Positions 53,777-63,060 are shown, counted from the stretch's first letter. The stretch: DNA of 64,000 nt from Desnuesiella massiliensis (GCF_001403615.1 NZ_LN879456.1:1334525-1398524), one strand, 5' to 3'. Notes: generated from the letters alone by a model not told the origin. A program made the numbers and translations.

Positions 53777-54694
53777 TTAAAATATGCTTAAATCCAATTC
53801 TTTAGATAATTCTTGTAATACTTGTATACCTGCTATAGTATTACCCTTAGCATCTAAGGCAGGCCCAAACACACCTATGCCCATTCTTCTAGGCACTGCG
53901 GCCAGTATGCCTCCACCTACACCACTTTTAGCAGGAATACCTATATGTACAGCAAATTCTCCTGAAGCGTCATACATGCCACAGGTGACCATTATGGTTT
54001 TCACGATTCTACTGACTTCTCTAGAAATTACCCTTTCTCCACTCCAAGGTAATATACCATCATTAGCTAACATGGCAGCTATTCTAGCTATATCTCTGCA
54101 AGTTCCCTCTATGGCGCACTGTCTAAAATATAAATCTAAAATTTCCTCTACATCGCCCTCAATGAGCTTATTGCTTTTCATGAAGTAGGCAAGAGCCCTA
54201 TTTCTATCCCCTGTAACCCTTTCAGAAAGGTAAACCTCTTCATTGATGTTAATCTCATCATTTCCGGTGATCTTTCTGGTGAAATTAATGATTTTCTCAA
54301 ACTTTTCCTCTAAGCTATCTCCTGAAATTAAAGCAGTGGTAGCTATAGCTCCAGCGTTGATCATAGGATTAAAAGGCTTTTGAGGATTTTTCACTTCTAA
54401 GCTCATTATAGAATTAAAGCTATCCCCTGTAGGCTCCATTCCTACCTTAGAAAAAACGTTTTTAGTACCATTATCTAATATGGCTACCATTAAACTTATA
54501 ACTTTTGATATGCTTTGAATAGTAAACTTAACATCACAATCTCCAGCACTGAACTCTTTGCCATCTAAAGTAGCCACGCAAATACCTAAATGCTCAGCAT
54601 TGGCCTTTGCAAGACTAGGTATATAAGAGGCTACCTTCCCCTCTAAAGCATATCTTCTATTGTTTTCAATAATAGATTTTAAAAGCTGATTCAT
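53777..54694 (-). CDS. glsA: Glutaminase
   Basis: A 305-residue beta-lactamase-fold glutaminase. SxxK catalytic pair in TIQSISKVISLM, PFNPMINAGAIA, and the Tyr/Asn-containing region MVTCGMYDASGEFA followed by GVGGGI. It converts glutamine to glutamate and ammonia, possibly for acid tolerance or nitrogen supply. Single gene. Confidence 0.95.
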   Translation of the reverse strand: MNQLLKSIIENNRRYALEGKVASYIPSLAKANAEHLGICVATLDGKEFSAGDCDVKFTIQSISKVISLMVAILDNGTKNVFSKVGMEPTGDSFNSIMSLEVKNPQKPFNPMINAGAIATTALISGDSLEEKFEKIINFTRKITGNDEININEEVYLSERVTGDRNRALAYFMKSNKLIEGDVEEILDLYFRQCAIEGTCRDIARIAAMLANDGILPWSGERVISREVSRIVKTIMVTCGMYDASGEFAVHIGIPAKSGVGGGILAAVPRRMGIGVFGPALDAKGNTIAGIQVLQELSKELDLSIF

Positions 54695-54750
54695 ATTCTT
54701 ACCTCATTAAATTTTGAATTTTAATTTCCCCATATCTATTATAAGAGAAT

Positions 54751-56448
54751 CTAAACTTTAAATCTAGATACCTTTTTATAAAGCTCAGAAATCATAGAAA
54801 ATAAATCTGCAATAGATGCTGAAATCTCTTCCGTGGATGCCGATTGTTCTTCTACAGCAGCTGCTACACTTTGTAGGCTTTGAGAATTATTGCTTGTAAT
54901 AGACATTATCCTATTTGAAGCTTCCTTGGTATCATTAAACTTATAATTTAATGCGTTAATTATTTCTCTTACACTATCTATACCAATAACAGTGTCATTA
55001 CTCTTAACTAGTATGTTATGTAAAACTTCAATTGATTCATTAAGTACATTAAATTCCTTATTAAGCTCATCATTTACTTTATTCATTTCTCTCTTTATAT
55101 AATATATATTGCTTTGAACTTGCTCAATAAAGGGTACGATTTGCTTAGTGGCTCCCTCAGTTTCTTCTGCCAATTTTCTTACCTCTTCGGCTACTACAGA
55201 GAACCCCCTTCCATGCTCTCCAGCCCTAGCCGCTTCGATAGAAGCATTTAAAGCCAATAAATTTGTTTGCTCTGCTATACTAGTAATAAATTCTATTACT
55301 TTACCTATTTCTTTAGAATTATCATCTAGCTTTATCATTTTATTTTCAATATCTTTTATGGTAACAGTCAATTCCTCTAACTGATTTTTTGTTTCCTCTA
55401 TCTTTACGTTTCCCTTCTGAGCCTCATCTTTAGAACCTTCAGAATTATTTACTACCTCATTAACAATTGAGTTTATTTTATTGATATTATCGCTTATACT
55501 ATGGATATCTTCAGATAAATCATTCATCCCTTGTTTCTGAATGTCACTGCCTTCTGAAACCTGCTGGGCTGATTCAGCTATGGTTTCAATAGCTTGTCCG
55601 TTTTGAAAGGCAATTTGAGATATCTGTTCTGAAGTATCTTTAACACTTTTTGAAGTTTCTATTACTGACAATACTATATTATGAATATTCTCCATGAAGC
55701 TATTAAACCAATGTGCTAATTCCCCAATTTCATCCTTCTTTTTAATATGGATCCTACTAGTTAAATCTCCTTCACCTTCAGCTATATCTCTCATTCTTAT
55801 TTTTAAAACCTCAATGGGCTTTATAATACTAATCTTAACTAACATATAAGATAAGATTATAATTATTATAGATAGAGTAAAGAATGAAATACTCACTTTT
55901 TTTGAAAGCTCTATTTTGTCCGTTGACATGTTGTCCAAAAGATATACTAGTTCATTTATATCTTTTACTAGAGCATCCACATTACTATTAATGTAGTTTA
56001 TGCTTTCCTTCTGATTTGAGGAGTTATTTATTATATCTAAGTACTTGCTTTTCATAGTGTTCCATTTATTATCTATGGTTTCTAAGGCCTTTAATACCTC
56101 TTTATCACTATTGGGTGATAGTTTCAGCTCCTTATCACCTTTTGATATACCTACTAATATCTTGTCAAAGCTTTGAATTTCCTTTTGTATAGCATCTTTT
56201 ATTTGAGCTCTTTTGCTGTCATCTTTTTCATCTAAATATAAATTCCCCATATAAGATAACTTATAGCTTCTCATTCTTTCACTACCAGAAAGATTTATAG
56301 CTGGGGCATCTCCATTAAGTCTATTAAAGGTATAAAAATTGTTTACTATTATAAACAATAAGAACAGTGCTAAAAACATCAATATGAGTTTTATTTTAGT
56401 ACTGATTCTTAAATCTCCTTTTTCGTTAGAATTAAATTTTGTTTTCAT
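54751..56448 (-). CDS. Methyl-accepting chemotaxis protein
   Basis: A 565-residue chemoreceptor: transmembrane helix 1 (LILMFLALFLLFIIVNNFY), an extracellular helical bundle of about 150 residues resembling NarX-like type IV pili methyl-accepting (PilJ-type) sensors (LSGSERMRSYKLSYMGN), transmembrane helix 2, HAMP, and the signalling hairpin EAARAGEHGRGFSVVAEEVR. Its ligand is unknown. A sigma-A-like promoter lies upstream at 56535-56563. Confidence 0.93.
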   Translation of the reverse strand: MKTKFNSNEKGDLRISTKIKLILMFLALFLLFIIVNNFYTFNRLNGDAPAINLSGSERMRSYKLSYMGNLYLDEKDDSKRAQIKDAIQKEIQSFDKILVGISKGDKELKLSPNSDKEVLKALETIDNKWNTMKSKYLDIINNSSNQKESINYINSNVDALVKDINELVYLLDNMSTDKIELSKKVSISFFTLSIIIIILSYMLVKISIIKPIEVLKIRMRDIAEGEGDLTSRIHIKKKDEIGELAHWFNSFMENIHNIVLSVIETSKSVKDTSEQISQIAFQNGQAIETIAESAQQVSEGSDIQKQGMNDLSEDIHSISDNINKINSIVNEVVNNSEGSKDEAQKGNVKIEETKNQLEELTVTIKDIENKMIKLDDNSKEIGKVIEFITSIAEQTNLLALNASIEAARAGEHGRGFSVVAEEVRKLAEETEGATKQIVPFIEQVQSNIYYIKREMNKVNDELNKEFNVLNESIEVLHNILVKSNDTVIGIDSVREIINALNYKFNDTKEASNRIMSITSNNSQSLQSVAAAVEEQSASTEEISASIADLFSMISELYKKVSRFKV

Positions 56449-56534
56449 ATATTCCTCCTTGTATGTAGAAAATAATTAACTTGTGAAATTTATTAGGAAT
56501 TACTTTATATTGATAACAATTATCTAGTAACACA

Positions 56535-56563
56535 ATTTTACGATATAGAACATTTATTGTCAA
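56535..56563 (-). promoter_or_regulatory. Sigma-A promoter of the chemoreceptor gene
   Basis: Minus strand TTGACA (56563-56558), 17 bases, TAAAAT (56540-56535). Confidence 0.75.
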
Positions 56564-56648
56564 TTTATTCTATTTTTCTTTTTTGTAATTTTAAAGTTTC
56601 ATTGTTAATCTACATATATTTTTTGTTAAGTATAAGTTAAGTTCAAAA

Positions 56649-56684
56649 TAAAAACTTCTGCTATATAGTGAAACAGAAGTTTTA
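56649..56684 (-). terminator. Terminator after the HAD phosphatase gene
   Basis: AAAACTTCTG-tttcactatatag-CAGAAGTTTT stem-loop on the minus strand, followed by TATTTT. Confidence 0.8.
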
Positions 56685-56702
56685 TAAAACTTAATATATG
56701 TA

Positions 56703-57305
56703 TTATAATATTTTTTTAATAGTAAGTTCTTTTCTTAGCTCATTAGGATTTTTAAACCAAACTCCCTTTATCCCTATTTCTTTAGCAGCCTCTATATTTG
56801 TTAAAGTATCATCTATAAATAAACATTCTTCTGCCTTTAAGGAATACTTATTTATAAGTTCCTCATAAATCTCTTTTTCAGGCTTAAGCAATTTAATCTC
56901 AGAGGATACCACTTTACCATCTATAAGGCTAAAAAATTCATTGTTTTCATTGATGTATTTAAAGGATTTTTCATGATAATTAGATAAAATGTATATTTTG
57001 TATTCTCTTCTTTTTAACTCCTTGAGTATACTTATAGACTCTTCTATAGGGGTTAACATAGACATCCAATTTGCCATGATAGCTTTTATAGCTTCAGAAT
57101 GTTCTTCGCTAGACAAGCAGAACATTTGCACAGCCTCGTCTTCTGTAAGAGTTCCTCTATCTAGTTCTATCCATTCCTTACTTTTAAATATAGCTTCCAT
57201 AATATGATCTTTTACATCTTTATCTAGTTTGAAGCTCTCTAAATATTGAAGGGGATTAAAACTTACCAATACATTACCTACATCAAAAACAATATTCTTT
57301 ATCAT
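56703..57305 (-). CDS. HAD-family hydrolase (YihX/HAD-IA type)
   Basis: A 200-residue phosphatase: FDVGNVLVSFNP (first Asp; the second Asp of DxD is replaced by Gly, giving DVG, as in the YihX/epoxide-hydrolase-like branch), LSNYHEKSF, KPEKEIYEEL and FIDDTLTNIEAAK. Substrate unknown. The ATG at 57305 has GGGAGG upstream. Confidence 0.85.
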   Translation of the reverse strand: MIKNIVFDVGNVLVSFNPLQYLESFKLDKDVKDHIMEAIFKSKEWIELDRGTLTEDEAVQMFCLSSEEHSEAIKAIMANWMSMLTPIEESISILKELKRREYKIYILSNYHEKSFKYINENNEFFSLIDGKVVSSEIKLLKPEKEIYEELINKYSLKAEECLFIDDTLTNIEAAKEIGIKGVWFKNPNELRKELTIKKIL

Positions 57306-57390
57306 TTTTTCCTCCCATATTTTAAACAATACTAATCATGGAAATTATATCATCTTTTGAGCTTTTAAGCCATCTATGAAATGTAAATGA

Positions 57391-57702
57391 TTAGTTACTA
57401 TCCTCAAATAAAACTTTAATCTTGCTCATATATCTATTTGGTATCTTTAATTGGTTATATTTTAATGGCTCTACCATAGCTAAAAATAAATCTACATCCT
57501 TTTGAAGTACTCTTGCAAAAAAAGAACCCTCATTGACTTCATCCTCTACTATAATGGGTTCTATATAGCTTTTCTTTATTTTGGATTTTAGTATAGATAA
57601 AGCCCTCATGCTTCCTCCACTAAAATATGCATAATTTACGTGGTAATGATTATTGTCATTAGGAAACAATATGTCATATAATTTTCTTTCCTCATCGCTC
57701 AT
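57391..57702 (-). CDS. Hypothetical protein (103 residues)
   Basis: I do not recognise this family. It is a soluble, charged protein without signal peptide or membrane segment, containing HYHVNYAYFSGGSMRAL near residues 18-34. It has a credible start (SD region AGGGG is weak) and coding-like composition, and stands between two HAD-family genes on the same strand. Confidence 0.6.
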   Translation of the reverse strand: MSDEERKLYDILFPNDNNHYHVNYAYFSGGSMRALSILKSKIKKSYIEPIIVEDEVNEGSFFARVLQKDVDLFLAMVEPLKYNQLKIPNRYMSKIKVLFEDSN

Positions 57703-57762
57703 AATAACTAAATACCTCCCCTTAGTTTATCAACATATTAAATATATAAAAATGAACTGGTA

Positions 57763-58341
57763 TTACATAGCTTTGCTTTGTAAAAACAGTTCATTTATAA
57801 TTAAGTATATTTCCTTCCAGTTGTAAACTCTTATTATATTTTCATTTAAAGGCTTTCTATTATAATTAGTATCGAGGAGCAACACCTTAAAACCTTCATT
57901 TGATAATTGAAGCGCATTATTATAATTATCTTCAATAAAAATGCTGCAGTTTAGCTCTTTTGCTTTATCAACTTTATAATGGCTACCTAAGAGAAATAAT
58001 TCATCATAGTTAATTTTGTTATTTTTTAAATATAAATGTGTTACCATTGAAAGGCTTGTATCTCTCGCTGTAACGAAATAAATATTATGAATTAAATTTA
58101 GCCTTTTTATAACACTCTCTACATCCTCCCTAAGCTTTTGCTCGGAGTGAATCTTAAACTTATATTTTTCGTAGAATTCTAAAAATACCTTTTCCTCTAC
58201 ACCAATAACTTCATGTATATCATATTCTGTTACCTGCTCCTCTGTTAAGCTCATATTAAAATATTTATTTGTAAATTCAAGCCAAAAATATGGTTCTGTT
58301 ATAGTTCCATCAATATCAATGCAAATATTTAAGTTTTTCAT
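57763..58341 (-). CDS. 5'-nucleotidase-like HAD protein (NT5C family)
   Basis: A 192-residue HAD phosphatase with IDIDGTITEPYFW (catalytic DxDGT), FVTARDTSL and the late aspartate in FIEDNYNNA. The sequence resembles cytosolic 5'(3')-deoxyribonucleotidase-like proteins of Firmicutes. Substrate not determined. Confidence 0.82.
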   Translation of the reverse strand: MKNLNICIDIDGTITEPYFWLEFTNKYFNMSLTEEQVTEYDIHEVIGVEEKVFLEFYEKYKFKIHSEQKLREDVESVIKRLNLIHNIYFVTARDTSLSMVTHLYLKNNKINYDELFLLGSHYKVDKAKELNCSIFIEDNYNNALQLSNEGFKVLLLDTNYNRKPLNENIIRVYNWKEIYLIINELFLQSKAM

Positions 58342-58428
58342 TATTTCTTCACCTCACTTATAGCATAAGTATAATTCATAAAGGTTAAGAAATTATTATG
58401 AGTATGTTATAACTTGGTAAAAAGTTTA

Positions 58429-59376
58429 TTAAAATAAGTTTATCTGTTCATTATAACTATTCAGGGATTTTATAGACTTCATTTCTCTAGTTGCTATTTT
58501 TTCGTCTCCCTTTAAACAATCTACTAATATAGGTGCTTTAGAATTATGTTTTAAACAATTATCTTCAACTGTTTTATAGTTAAAATTTGCATAACAATAT
58601 AAACAATGATGTTTACAGGTATTATACTGACCTATATCTACGCTCTTGACACATCCACAAACTTCCCTTTGCGTATCATCTTTTTTTACTTCTATAGGCA
58701 AATTAAGTATTCTAGAAATTATTTTATCATCAATGCACTTGCCTTTTTTCATCCCATATTTAGATAAATCTATGCCTTCAGAACAAGTTTCAATATCTAT
58801 TTTATATTTTGCTGCTATGGTAGCTAAGTTTCTTGCTAAATCCGTCATATCATTTTCACTGATTGAATTTATATTTAACTCTTTTGTATTTCTTTTCGTT
58901 TTTTTATACAAATCTAAGAAACTTATTATGCACTTTTCTGTATGTCCACTTAACTGCATACAAAATTTTTCAAACCATTGATAATGATACTCTTTAGTAT
59001 AAAAATCATTTAGTAGTATAGGATCATATCTCCATATAACTTTTTCTTTTCCAATCTTATCAGAAAGTCTCCTAAAAGTATCTACAATATCTTTTTTCAT
59101 TCTAGCTCCAGGCTCCACGTCACCTCTATAGGAGGTTATGGTAAATTGAAAATAATATTTAAAATCTTCTATTTCATCCAACCTATTTAACATAGGTTCT
59201 GCATCTTTAGTCCAAAATACAAAGCAATCTACTGTTTTAGGTGTAAGTTCTATTTTGCTTACTTGCTTTGGATTAAAGGGGTTTACTACATATACAAAAC
59301 CCTCTTTTATTCTATTAAAAAACCACTCACTATAGAAGGCTGGTATATCCGTTCTTCTGCTTACACTTACTATCAT
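58429..59376 (-). CDS. DUF1848 family protein with Fe-S-type cysteine cluster
   Basis: A 315-residue protein starting MIVSVSRRTDIPAFYSEWF at ATG 59376 (GGAGG upstream). Signature VNPFNPKQVSKIELTP and FWTKDA at the N-terminal half, and CGCVKSVDIGQYNTCKHHCLYCYAN near the C terminus (key CKHHCLYCYAN, CxxxCxxC). The cysteine pattern resembles radical SAM cluster sites, but the reaction is unknown. Confidence 0.85.
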   Translation of the reverse strand: MIVSVSRRTDIPAFYSEWFFNRIKEGFVYVVNPFNPKQVSKIELTPKTVDCFVFWTKDAEPMLNRLDEIEDFKYYFQFTITSYRGDVEPGARMKKDIVDTFRRLSDKIGKEKVIWRYDPILLNDFYTKEYHYQWFEKFCMQLSGHTEKCIISFLDLYKKTKRNTKELNINSISENDMTDLARNLATIAAKYKIDIETCSEGIDLSKYGMKKGKCIDDKIISRILNLPIEVKKDDTQREVCGCVKSVDIGQYNTCKHHCLYCYANFNYKTVEDNCLKHNSKAPILVDCLKGDEKIATREMKSIKSLNSYNEQINLF

Positions 59377-59406
59377 TTTTACCTCCACATAGAAATATAT
59401 TTCTAC

Positions 59407-59526
59407 CTAAGTACGGTTTCTTATATCATAATAATAAGATTTAATCCATGAATAAGTTTTCTTATTATTTTCACACCATTCAATAAATGTAATCTCTACA
59501 TTTTCATTTTTATACTTAAACCAATT
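59407..59526 (-). pseudogene. Probable remnant of a decayed coding sequence
   Basis: The minus strand shows a coding-like tail NWFKYKNENVEITFIEW and CENNKKTYSWIKSYYYD up to TAG at 59409-59407, with no start codon; upstream in another frame (59570-59690) is a similar fragment ending LKKEILRIFSSR. Together they look like the broken end of a gene. Nothing else is visible in 59377-59691. Confidence 0.35.
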
Positions 59527-59691
59527 TTAATAGCATCAACAATTATAGGTAATATTATCTTCTCTACTATCGGCTGCTGAAAATCCTTAATATTTCCTTT
59601 TTCAAATCTTTCATTACAAAATTTATCTCTCCCAAGTTAACTTCAATTTTTACTAGGATTTCTAAAATGCCTGTTAGTACTTTAACTATTT

Positions 59692-60252
59692 TTAACTATT
59701 ATTAATAATGTAATAGATTTCGTTATCTGTCCAAATATTATCCTCCAATATAAATTGTTTTCTTATACATTCAAACTCAAATCCTGCTGATAACACAATC
59801 TGTTTTGAAATATCATTGTCAAGGTTGATATGTGCTTCCAACCTATGAAAGTTCAAGTCATTAAATCCAATGTCAACTAGAGCCTTTATGGCTTCCTTAG
59901 CATATCCTTGTCTCCAAAACTGATTATGTATAGTGTAACCAACTCTTGCATACTGAAAATCTTCTCGCATGTGTGTTGTGATGTCACAATATCCAACTGA
60001 TGCTTCATCCTTAATACGTAAAATATTTAACATATAGCTATAATCTTTATTTGCCAACGCTTCACGTTCCTTTAATTTGTTTCTGTACCATTCTTCTGTC
60101 ATAAAATCTGTTTTGAACCATCCCTCATCATATTGAGATTGAGATTCCTTTTGCTCTTGGAATCCTCTCAACCACGCCGAGTAATCCGTTAACTTTAAGG
60201 GTCTAATTTCAATGTTTTGTATTTTTTTACAAATATCACTATATCTAATCAA
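59692..60252 (-). CDS. GNAT acetyltransferase, RimJ/RimL type
   Basis: A 186-residue protein: ARVGYTIHNQFWRQGYAKEA (acetyl-CoA site with RQGYAKEA), FNDLNFHRLEAHINLDN and GFEFEC, typical of ribosomal-protein-alanine acetyltransferase relatives. Substrate unknown. Confidence 0.88.
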   Translation of the reverse strand: MIRYSDICKKIQNIEIRPLKLTDYSAWLRGFQEQKESQSQYDEGWFKTDFMTEEWYRNKLKEREALANKDYSYMLNILRIKDEASVGYCDITTHMREDFQYARVGYTIHNQFWRQGYAKEAIKALVDIGFNDLNFHRLEAHINLDNDISKQIVLSAGFEFECIRKQFILEDNIWTDNEIYYIINNS

Positions 60253-60384
60253 TATATATTCTCCTTTTCTAAAATAGTTACAGGTATAGCTTGGCTATCC
60301 TCAAAAGCCAAACTGATGGGGAATTTTTGTTATGTGGTGTTTTAATCCATTTCCTTTTTTCTACTGTAAATATTTTTATAATGC

Positions 60385-61032
60385 CTATTCTCTCTTTATT
60401 CCATGAATGAAATAGTGCCAACTGCTTGTGTCATTAAATATATCTTCTATATGTCTAATCTTGATTAATTCAAAATCTTTAAATAAATTCCTAACACCAT
60501 CTAAGTCCGTATAAAAATGTGGAACATTTAATTCTGGTTCTTCGGTTCTAAGAATAGTGTTTTCATCAATCCTTGGATAAGGCTTGTTAGTGAATGCTGA
60601 GCCATGTTTTGAACATAATGTGGCAAAAAATTCTCCATTAGTTTTTAATACTCTATTAATCTCGCTTATAATTATTTTAATTCCTCTAGTATCTGTATGA
60701 GATATTGTATGATAAGCCAATAAACAATCAAACATATTTGCATCAAAAGGCAGATTGTGAATATCTCCTACTGTTGTTTTTATATCTAATCCTAGTTCAC
60801 TAGCCTTGTTATCTAGTACTTCTATTCCGTATTGTGATAAGTCAATGCTATATGTATCAAATCCATTTTCAGCAAATAAAATTGAATGCCTCCCAAGTCC
60901 ACATCCTAAATCTAGAAAACTGTTTAAATTCTTCTTTTTCCACCTGTTCACATAATAATAAACATCCCCACTGGGCTCATTCCAAGAGCTATCTGTTACT
61001 ACTGACCAATTCCATTCTTTTGATTTAACCAT
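60385..61032 (-). CDS. Class I SAM-dependent methyltransferase
   Basis: A 215-residue enzyme with motif I FLDLGCGLGRHSILFAE, YSIDLSQ as the acidic motif II and LLAYHTISHTD as motif IV. The ATG at 61032 is chosen because GAGGTGG is six bases upstream. Substrate unknown; not obviously in an operon. Confidence 0.88.
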   Translation of the reverse strand: MVKSKEWNWSVVTDSSWNEPSGDVYYYVNRWKKKNLNSFLDLGCGLGRHSILFAENGFDTYSIDLSQYGIEVLDNKASELGLDIKTTVGDIHNLPFDANMFDCLLAYHTISHTDTRGIKIIISEINRVLKTNGEFFATLCSKHGSAFTNKPYPRIDENTILRTEEPELNVPHFYTDLDGVRNLFKDFELIKIRHIEDIFNDTSSWHYFIHGIKRE

Positions 61033-61189
61033 TATCATCCACCTCAATAAATATATATATTTTTTAAATATAAAATAACCAATATCCAAAGATTGTCCCC
61101 TAAGGAATATTATATTAAATATTACATGAATACGGAACAAAAAGTTTGATGCTAAAGGAATTGAAGAATATTAATAATTCTCTTTAAAT

Positions 61190-61210
61190 AAAAAAGAGCC
61201 CACTAGGGGC
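61190..61210 (-). terminator. Terminator hairpin in the decayed region
   Basis: GCCCCTAGTGGGCTCTTTTTT on the minus strand. The tail GGGCTCTTTTTT recurs at the left border of the IS element (62269-62278). The interval 61033-61404 holds only this and the next hairpin; no gene is visible. Confidence 0.6.
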
Positions 61211-61360
61211 AAGATCAAGTCAACTTACTAGAATAGTATTTCTAGATGAGTATAATATTATGTAACACTCCGATTATTGATAAATATAATAATATTGAAC
61301 CCAATAATCCTTATTCCCTTACAATTTTGCTTATCATGAGATTCACCTCTTATAAAGCGG

Positions 61361-61397
61361 AAAACCCTAGGTTAGTATTAAGTTAACCTAGGGTTTA
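61361..61397 (-). terminator. Strong hairpin terminator
   Basis: AAACCCTAGGTTAA-cttaatact-TTAACCTAGGGTTTT-type near-perfect stem directly after the fragment at 61405. Confidence 0.85.
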
Positions 61398-61404
61398 ATT
61401 GCAT

Positions 61405-61497
61405 TCATTTTTTATTTATCTGTTTAAAAGCAATCATACGGTTTGGTTTAGAAGAACATTGCGGCTCAACTTCAAATGTGCATTTCAGATAATTTGG
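61405..61497 (-). pseudogene. 3' fragment of an unrelated gene fused behind the XRE regulator
   Basis: In a frame shifted from the XRE gene, PNYLKCTFEVEPQCSSKPNR and MIAFKQINKK run to TGA (61407-61405). The composition looks coding and a terminator follows, but there is no start; the frame continues out of the XRE C terminus. It appears to be the tail of another protein joined by deletion. I do not recognise the family. Confidence 0.5.
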
Positions 61498-62029
61498 TAA
61501 AGTATAATTCAGGTATCTGTTCAAGTGTTGCCTTGGCATATTCCAGTTCACCTTTTGTGTAATATGCATAAGATAAAAATCTTAAAGCATTGTATTTGAT
61601 TGTATCATCTGTTGTTTCAGCAACAAGTTTTCCTGCAATAGCTATAACTTCTTCAGGGTTTTCCTTATAGTTGATTGTATACAGATAATTATTAAGTAAC
61701 ATCTCGTTGTTAGGATAGTCCTTCAAACCCTCTAATAATATTTCTTTTTCTTTCCTAAAATCATCATTCCATCTACATTCGTATGTTTCATTACAAATTG
61801 ATTTTATTTTTTCATTTATTTCTTTTAAATCATAGTCAAAAAGTTCATCAATGGAGATGCCCAAAATTGTCGCTATTTTTGGTACTAATGTTATATCTGG
61901 CAAGGCTATGTTATTCTCCCATTTACTTATAGATTGAAATGAAATACCAAGATGCTCGCCCAACTGTTCTTGGGTCAAATTGCGTTTTTTGCGAAGCGAC
62001 TTTATTTTATTCCCAATAGCTAACTTCAT
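61472..62029 (-). CDS. XRE-family regulator, probably truncated
   Basis: A 185-residue protein. N-terminal HTH (LGEHLGISFQSISKWENN) is followed by a TPR-like helical region (YLYTINYKENPEEVIAIAGKL). Related proteins continue further; here the last codons (LSEMHI) run into sequence of another gene fragment at about 61497. A perfect palindrome AAACAGCGCTGTTT at its promoter suggests autoregulation. Confidence 0.8.
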   Translation of the reverse strand: MKLAIGNKIKSLRKKRNLTQEQLGEHLGISFQSISKWENNIALPDITLVPKIATILGISIDELFDYDLKEINEKIKSICNETYECRWNDDFRKEKEILLEGLKDYPNNEMLLNNYLYTINYKENPEEVIAIAGKLVAETTDDTIKYNALRFLSYAYYTKGELEYAKATLEQIPELYFTKLSEMHI

Positions 62030-62053
62030 ATATATTCTCCTCTTATATCAATT

Positions 62054-62078
62054 AAACAGCGCTGTTTCTATTATTATA
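62054..62078 (-). promoter_or_regulatory. Promoter and palindromic operator of the XRE gene
   Basis: TATAAT (62078-62073, minus strand) followed at the likely start point by AAACAGCGCTGTTT (62054-62067), a perfect 14-base palindrome. Confidence 0.65.
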
Positions 62079-62145
62079 CCGATAATATCATTTAAAAACT
62101 ATAACCGCTCATGATAAGGATATTCAACCATAAGTTGAATATCCA

Positions 62146-62238
62146 TTAAAATACTAGATTATTCAGTAATTTTGGCAAGTAATTTCCCACAATTAGGATT
62201 AGTTTCTCTTTAACATCTTCCCATCTAGATTTTGCCAT
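62146..62238 (-). pseudogene. Remnant of a phage-type small DNA-binding (terminase-small-like) gene
   Basis: A 30-codon frame with strong GGAGGTGAG upstream begins MAKSRWEDVKEKLILI, the N terminus common to phage packaging or helix-turn-helix proteins of Clostridium prophages, then departs into VGNYLPKLLNNLVF and stops. A perfect 11-pair hairpin (GGATATTCAAC, 62118-62144) follows. Family assignment is from memory. Confidence 0.5.
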
Positions 62239-62353
62239 AGGCTCACCTCCTTAATTTTATGTATTAAAAAAGAGCCCTGTTATGATATGCTCCCCTTGTA
62301 GTAGACAGTTTAAGTAATAAAAACTGTTTACCACAGAGGGGAGCGTATTTTTT

Positions 62354-63034
62354 ATGGGAAGAAAAGATAAAATATCACCTGAATTAAAAATACAGGCAGT
62401 AATAGAGTATATGAATGGCGATGGCTCGTTTCAGTCAATTGCTCGTAAATATGGTGTAAGTCGTACACCTTTTCGTAAATGGGTTGCTAAATATAAGGCT
62501 CAAGGTGAAACGGCATTTATTAACAATGAGAGAAATAACTCATATTCTTCTGCGTTTAAAGAAATGGTTGTTCAATCCTACTTAAGTGGAGAAGGTTCAC
62601 TCCAAGATATTGCCGTAAAATACAAAATTCCAGGTCAAGATACTGTCAGGCAATGGGTTATGAAGTATAATGGTCATGAGGAGTTAAAGGCTTCTGGAAC
62701 AGGAGGAACTATCATGACCAAAGGACGCAAAACAACTTACAATGAAAGAATTGAAATAGTTAAATACTGTATTGAGAACAATAGCAATTACGCAGAGACA
62801 GCGCAGAAATATAAGGTATCATATCAGCAAGTTTATGCATGGACAACAAAATATGAGAAAGATGGCATAGAAGCGCTTCTGGACAGAAGGGGTAAAAGAA
62901 AGCCTGAGGGTGAAATGTCTGAACTTGAGAAGTTAAGAGCGCAGAACAAGCTTCTTGAAGCTGAGAATAAAAGGCAACAGATGGAGATAGATTTCTTAAA
63001 AAAACTCAAGGAAATAGAAAGGGGGCGGTTCTGA
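62354..63034 (+). CDS. IS3-family transposase OrfA
   Basis: A 226-residue DNA-binding protein with three helix-turn-helix units (FQSIARKYGVSRTPFRKW, LQDIAVKYKIPGQDTVRQW, YAETAQKYKVSYQQVYAW) and a leucine-zipper-like end (LRAQNKLLEAENKRQQ). The frame ends at 63034. The A_AAA_AAA heptamer at 62998-63004 sits in the zero frame as TTA-AAA-AAA, so -1 slippage would fuse OrfA to OrfB. Confidence 0.92.
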   Translation: MGRKDKISPELKIQAVIEYMNGDGSFQSIARKYGVSRTPFRKWVAKYKAQGETAFINNERNNSYSSAFKEMVVQSYLSGEGSLQDIAVKYKIPGQDTVRQWVMKYNGHEELKASGTGGTIMTKGRKTTYNERIEIVKYCIENNSNYAETAQKYKVSYQQVYAWTTKYEKDGIEALLDRRGKRKPEGEMSELEKLRAQNKLLEAENKRQQMEIDFLKKLKEIERGRF

Positions 63035-63060
63035 GCCTGGTTAAACAGGAGACAGTATAC

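Noticed and set aside
62118..62144. attB/attP-like core in the perfect hairpin
   Set aside because: No integrase or tRNA lies next to it and no second copy was seen, so only a hairpin is claimed.
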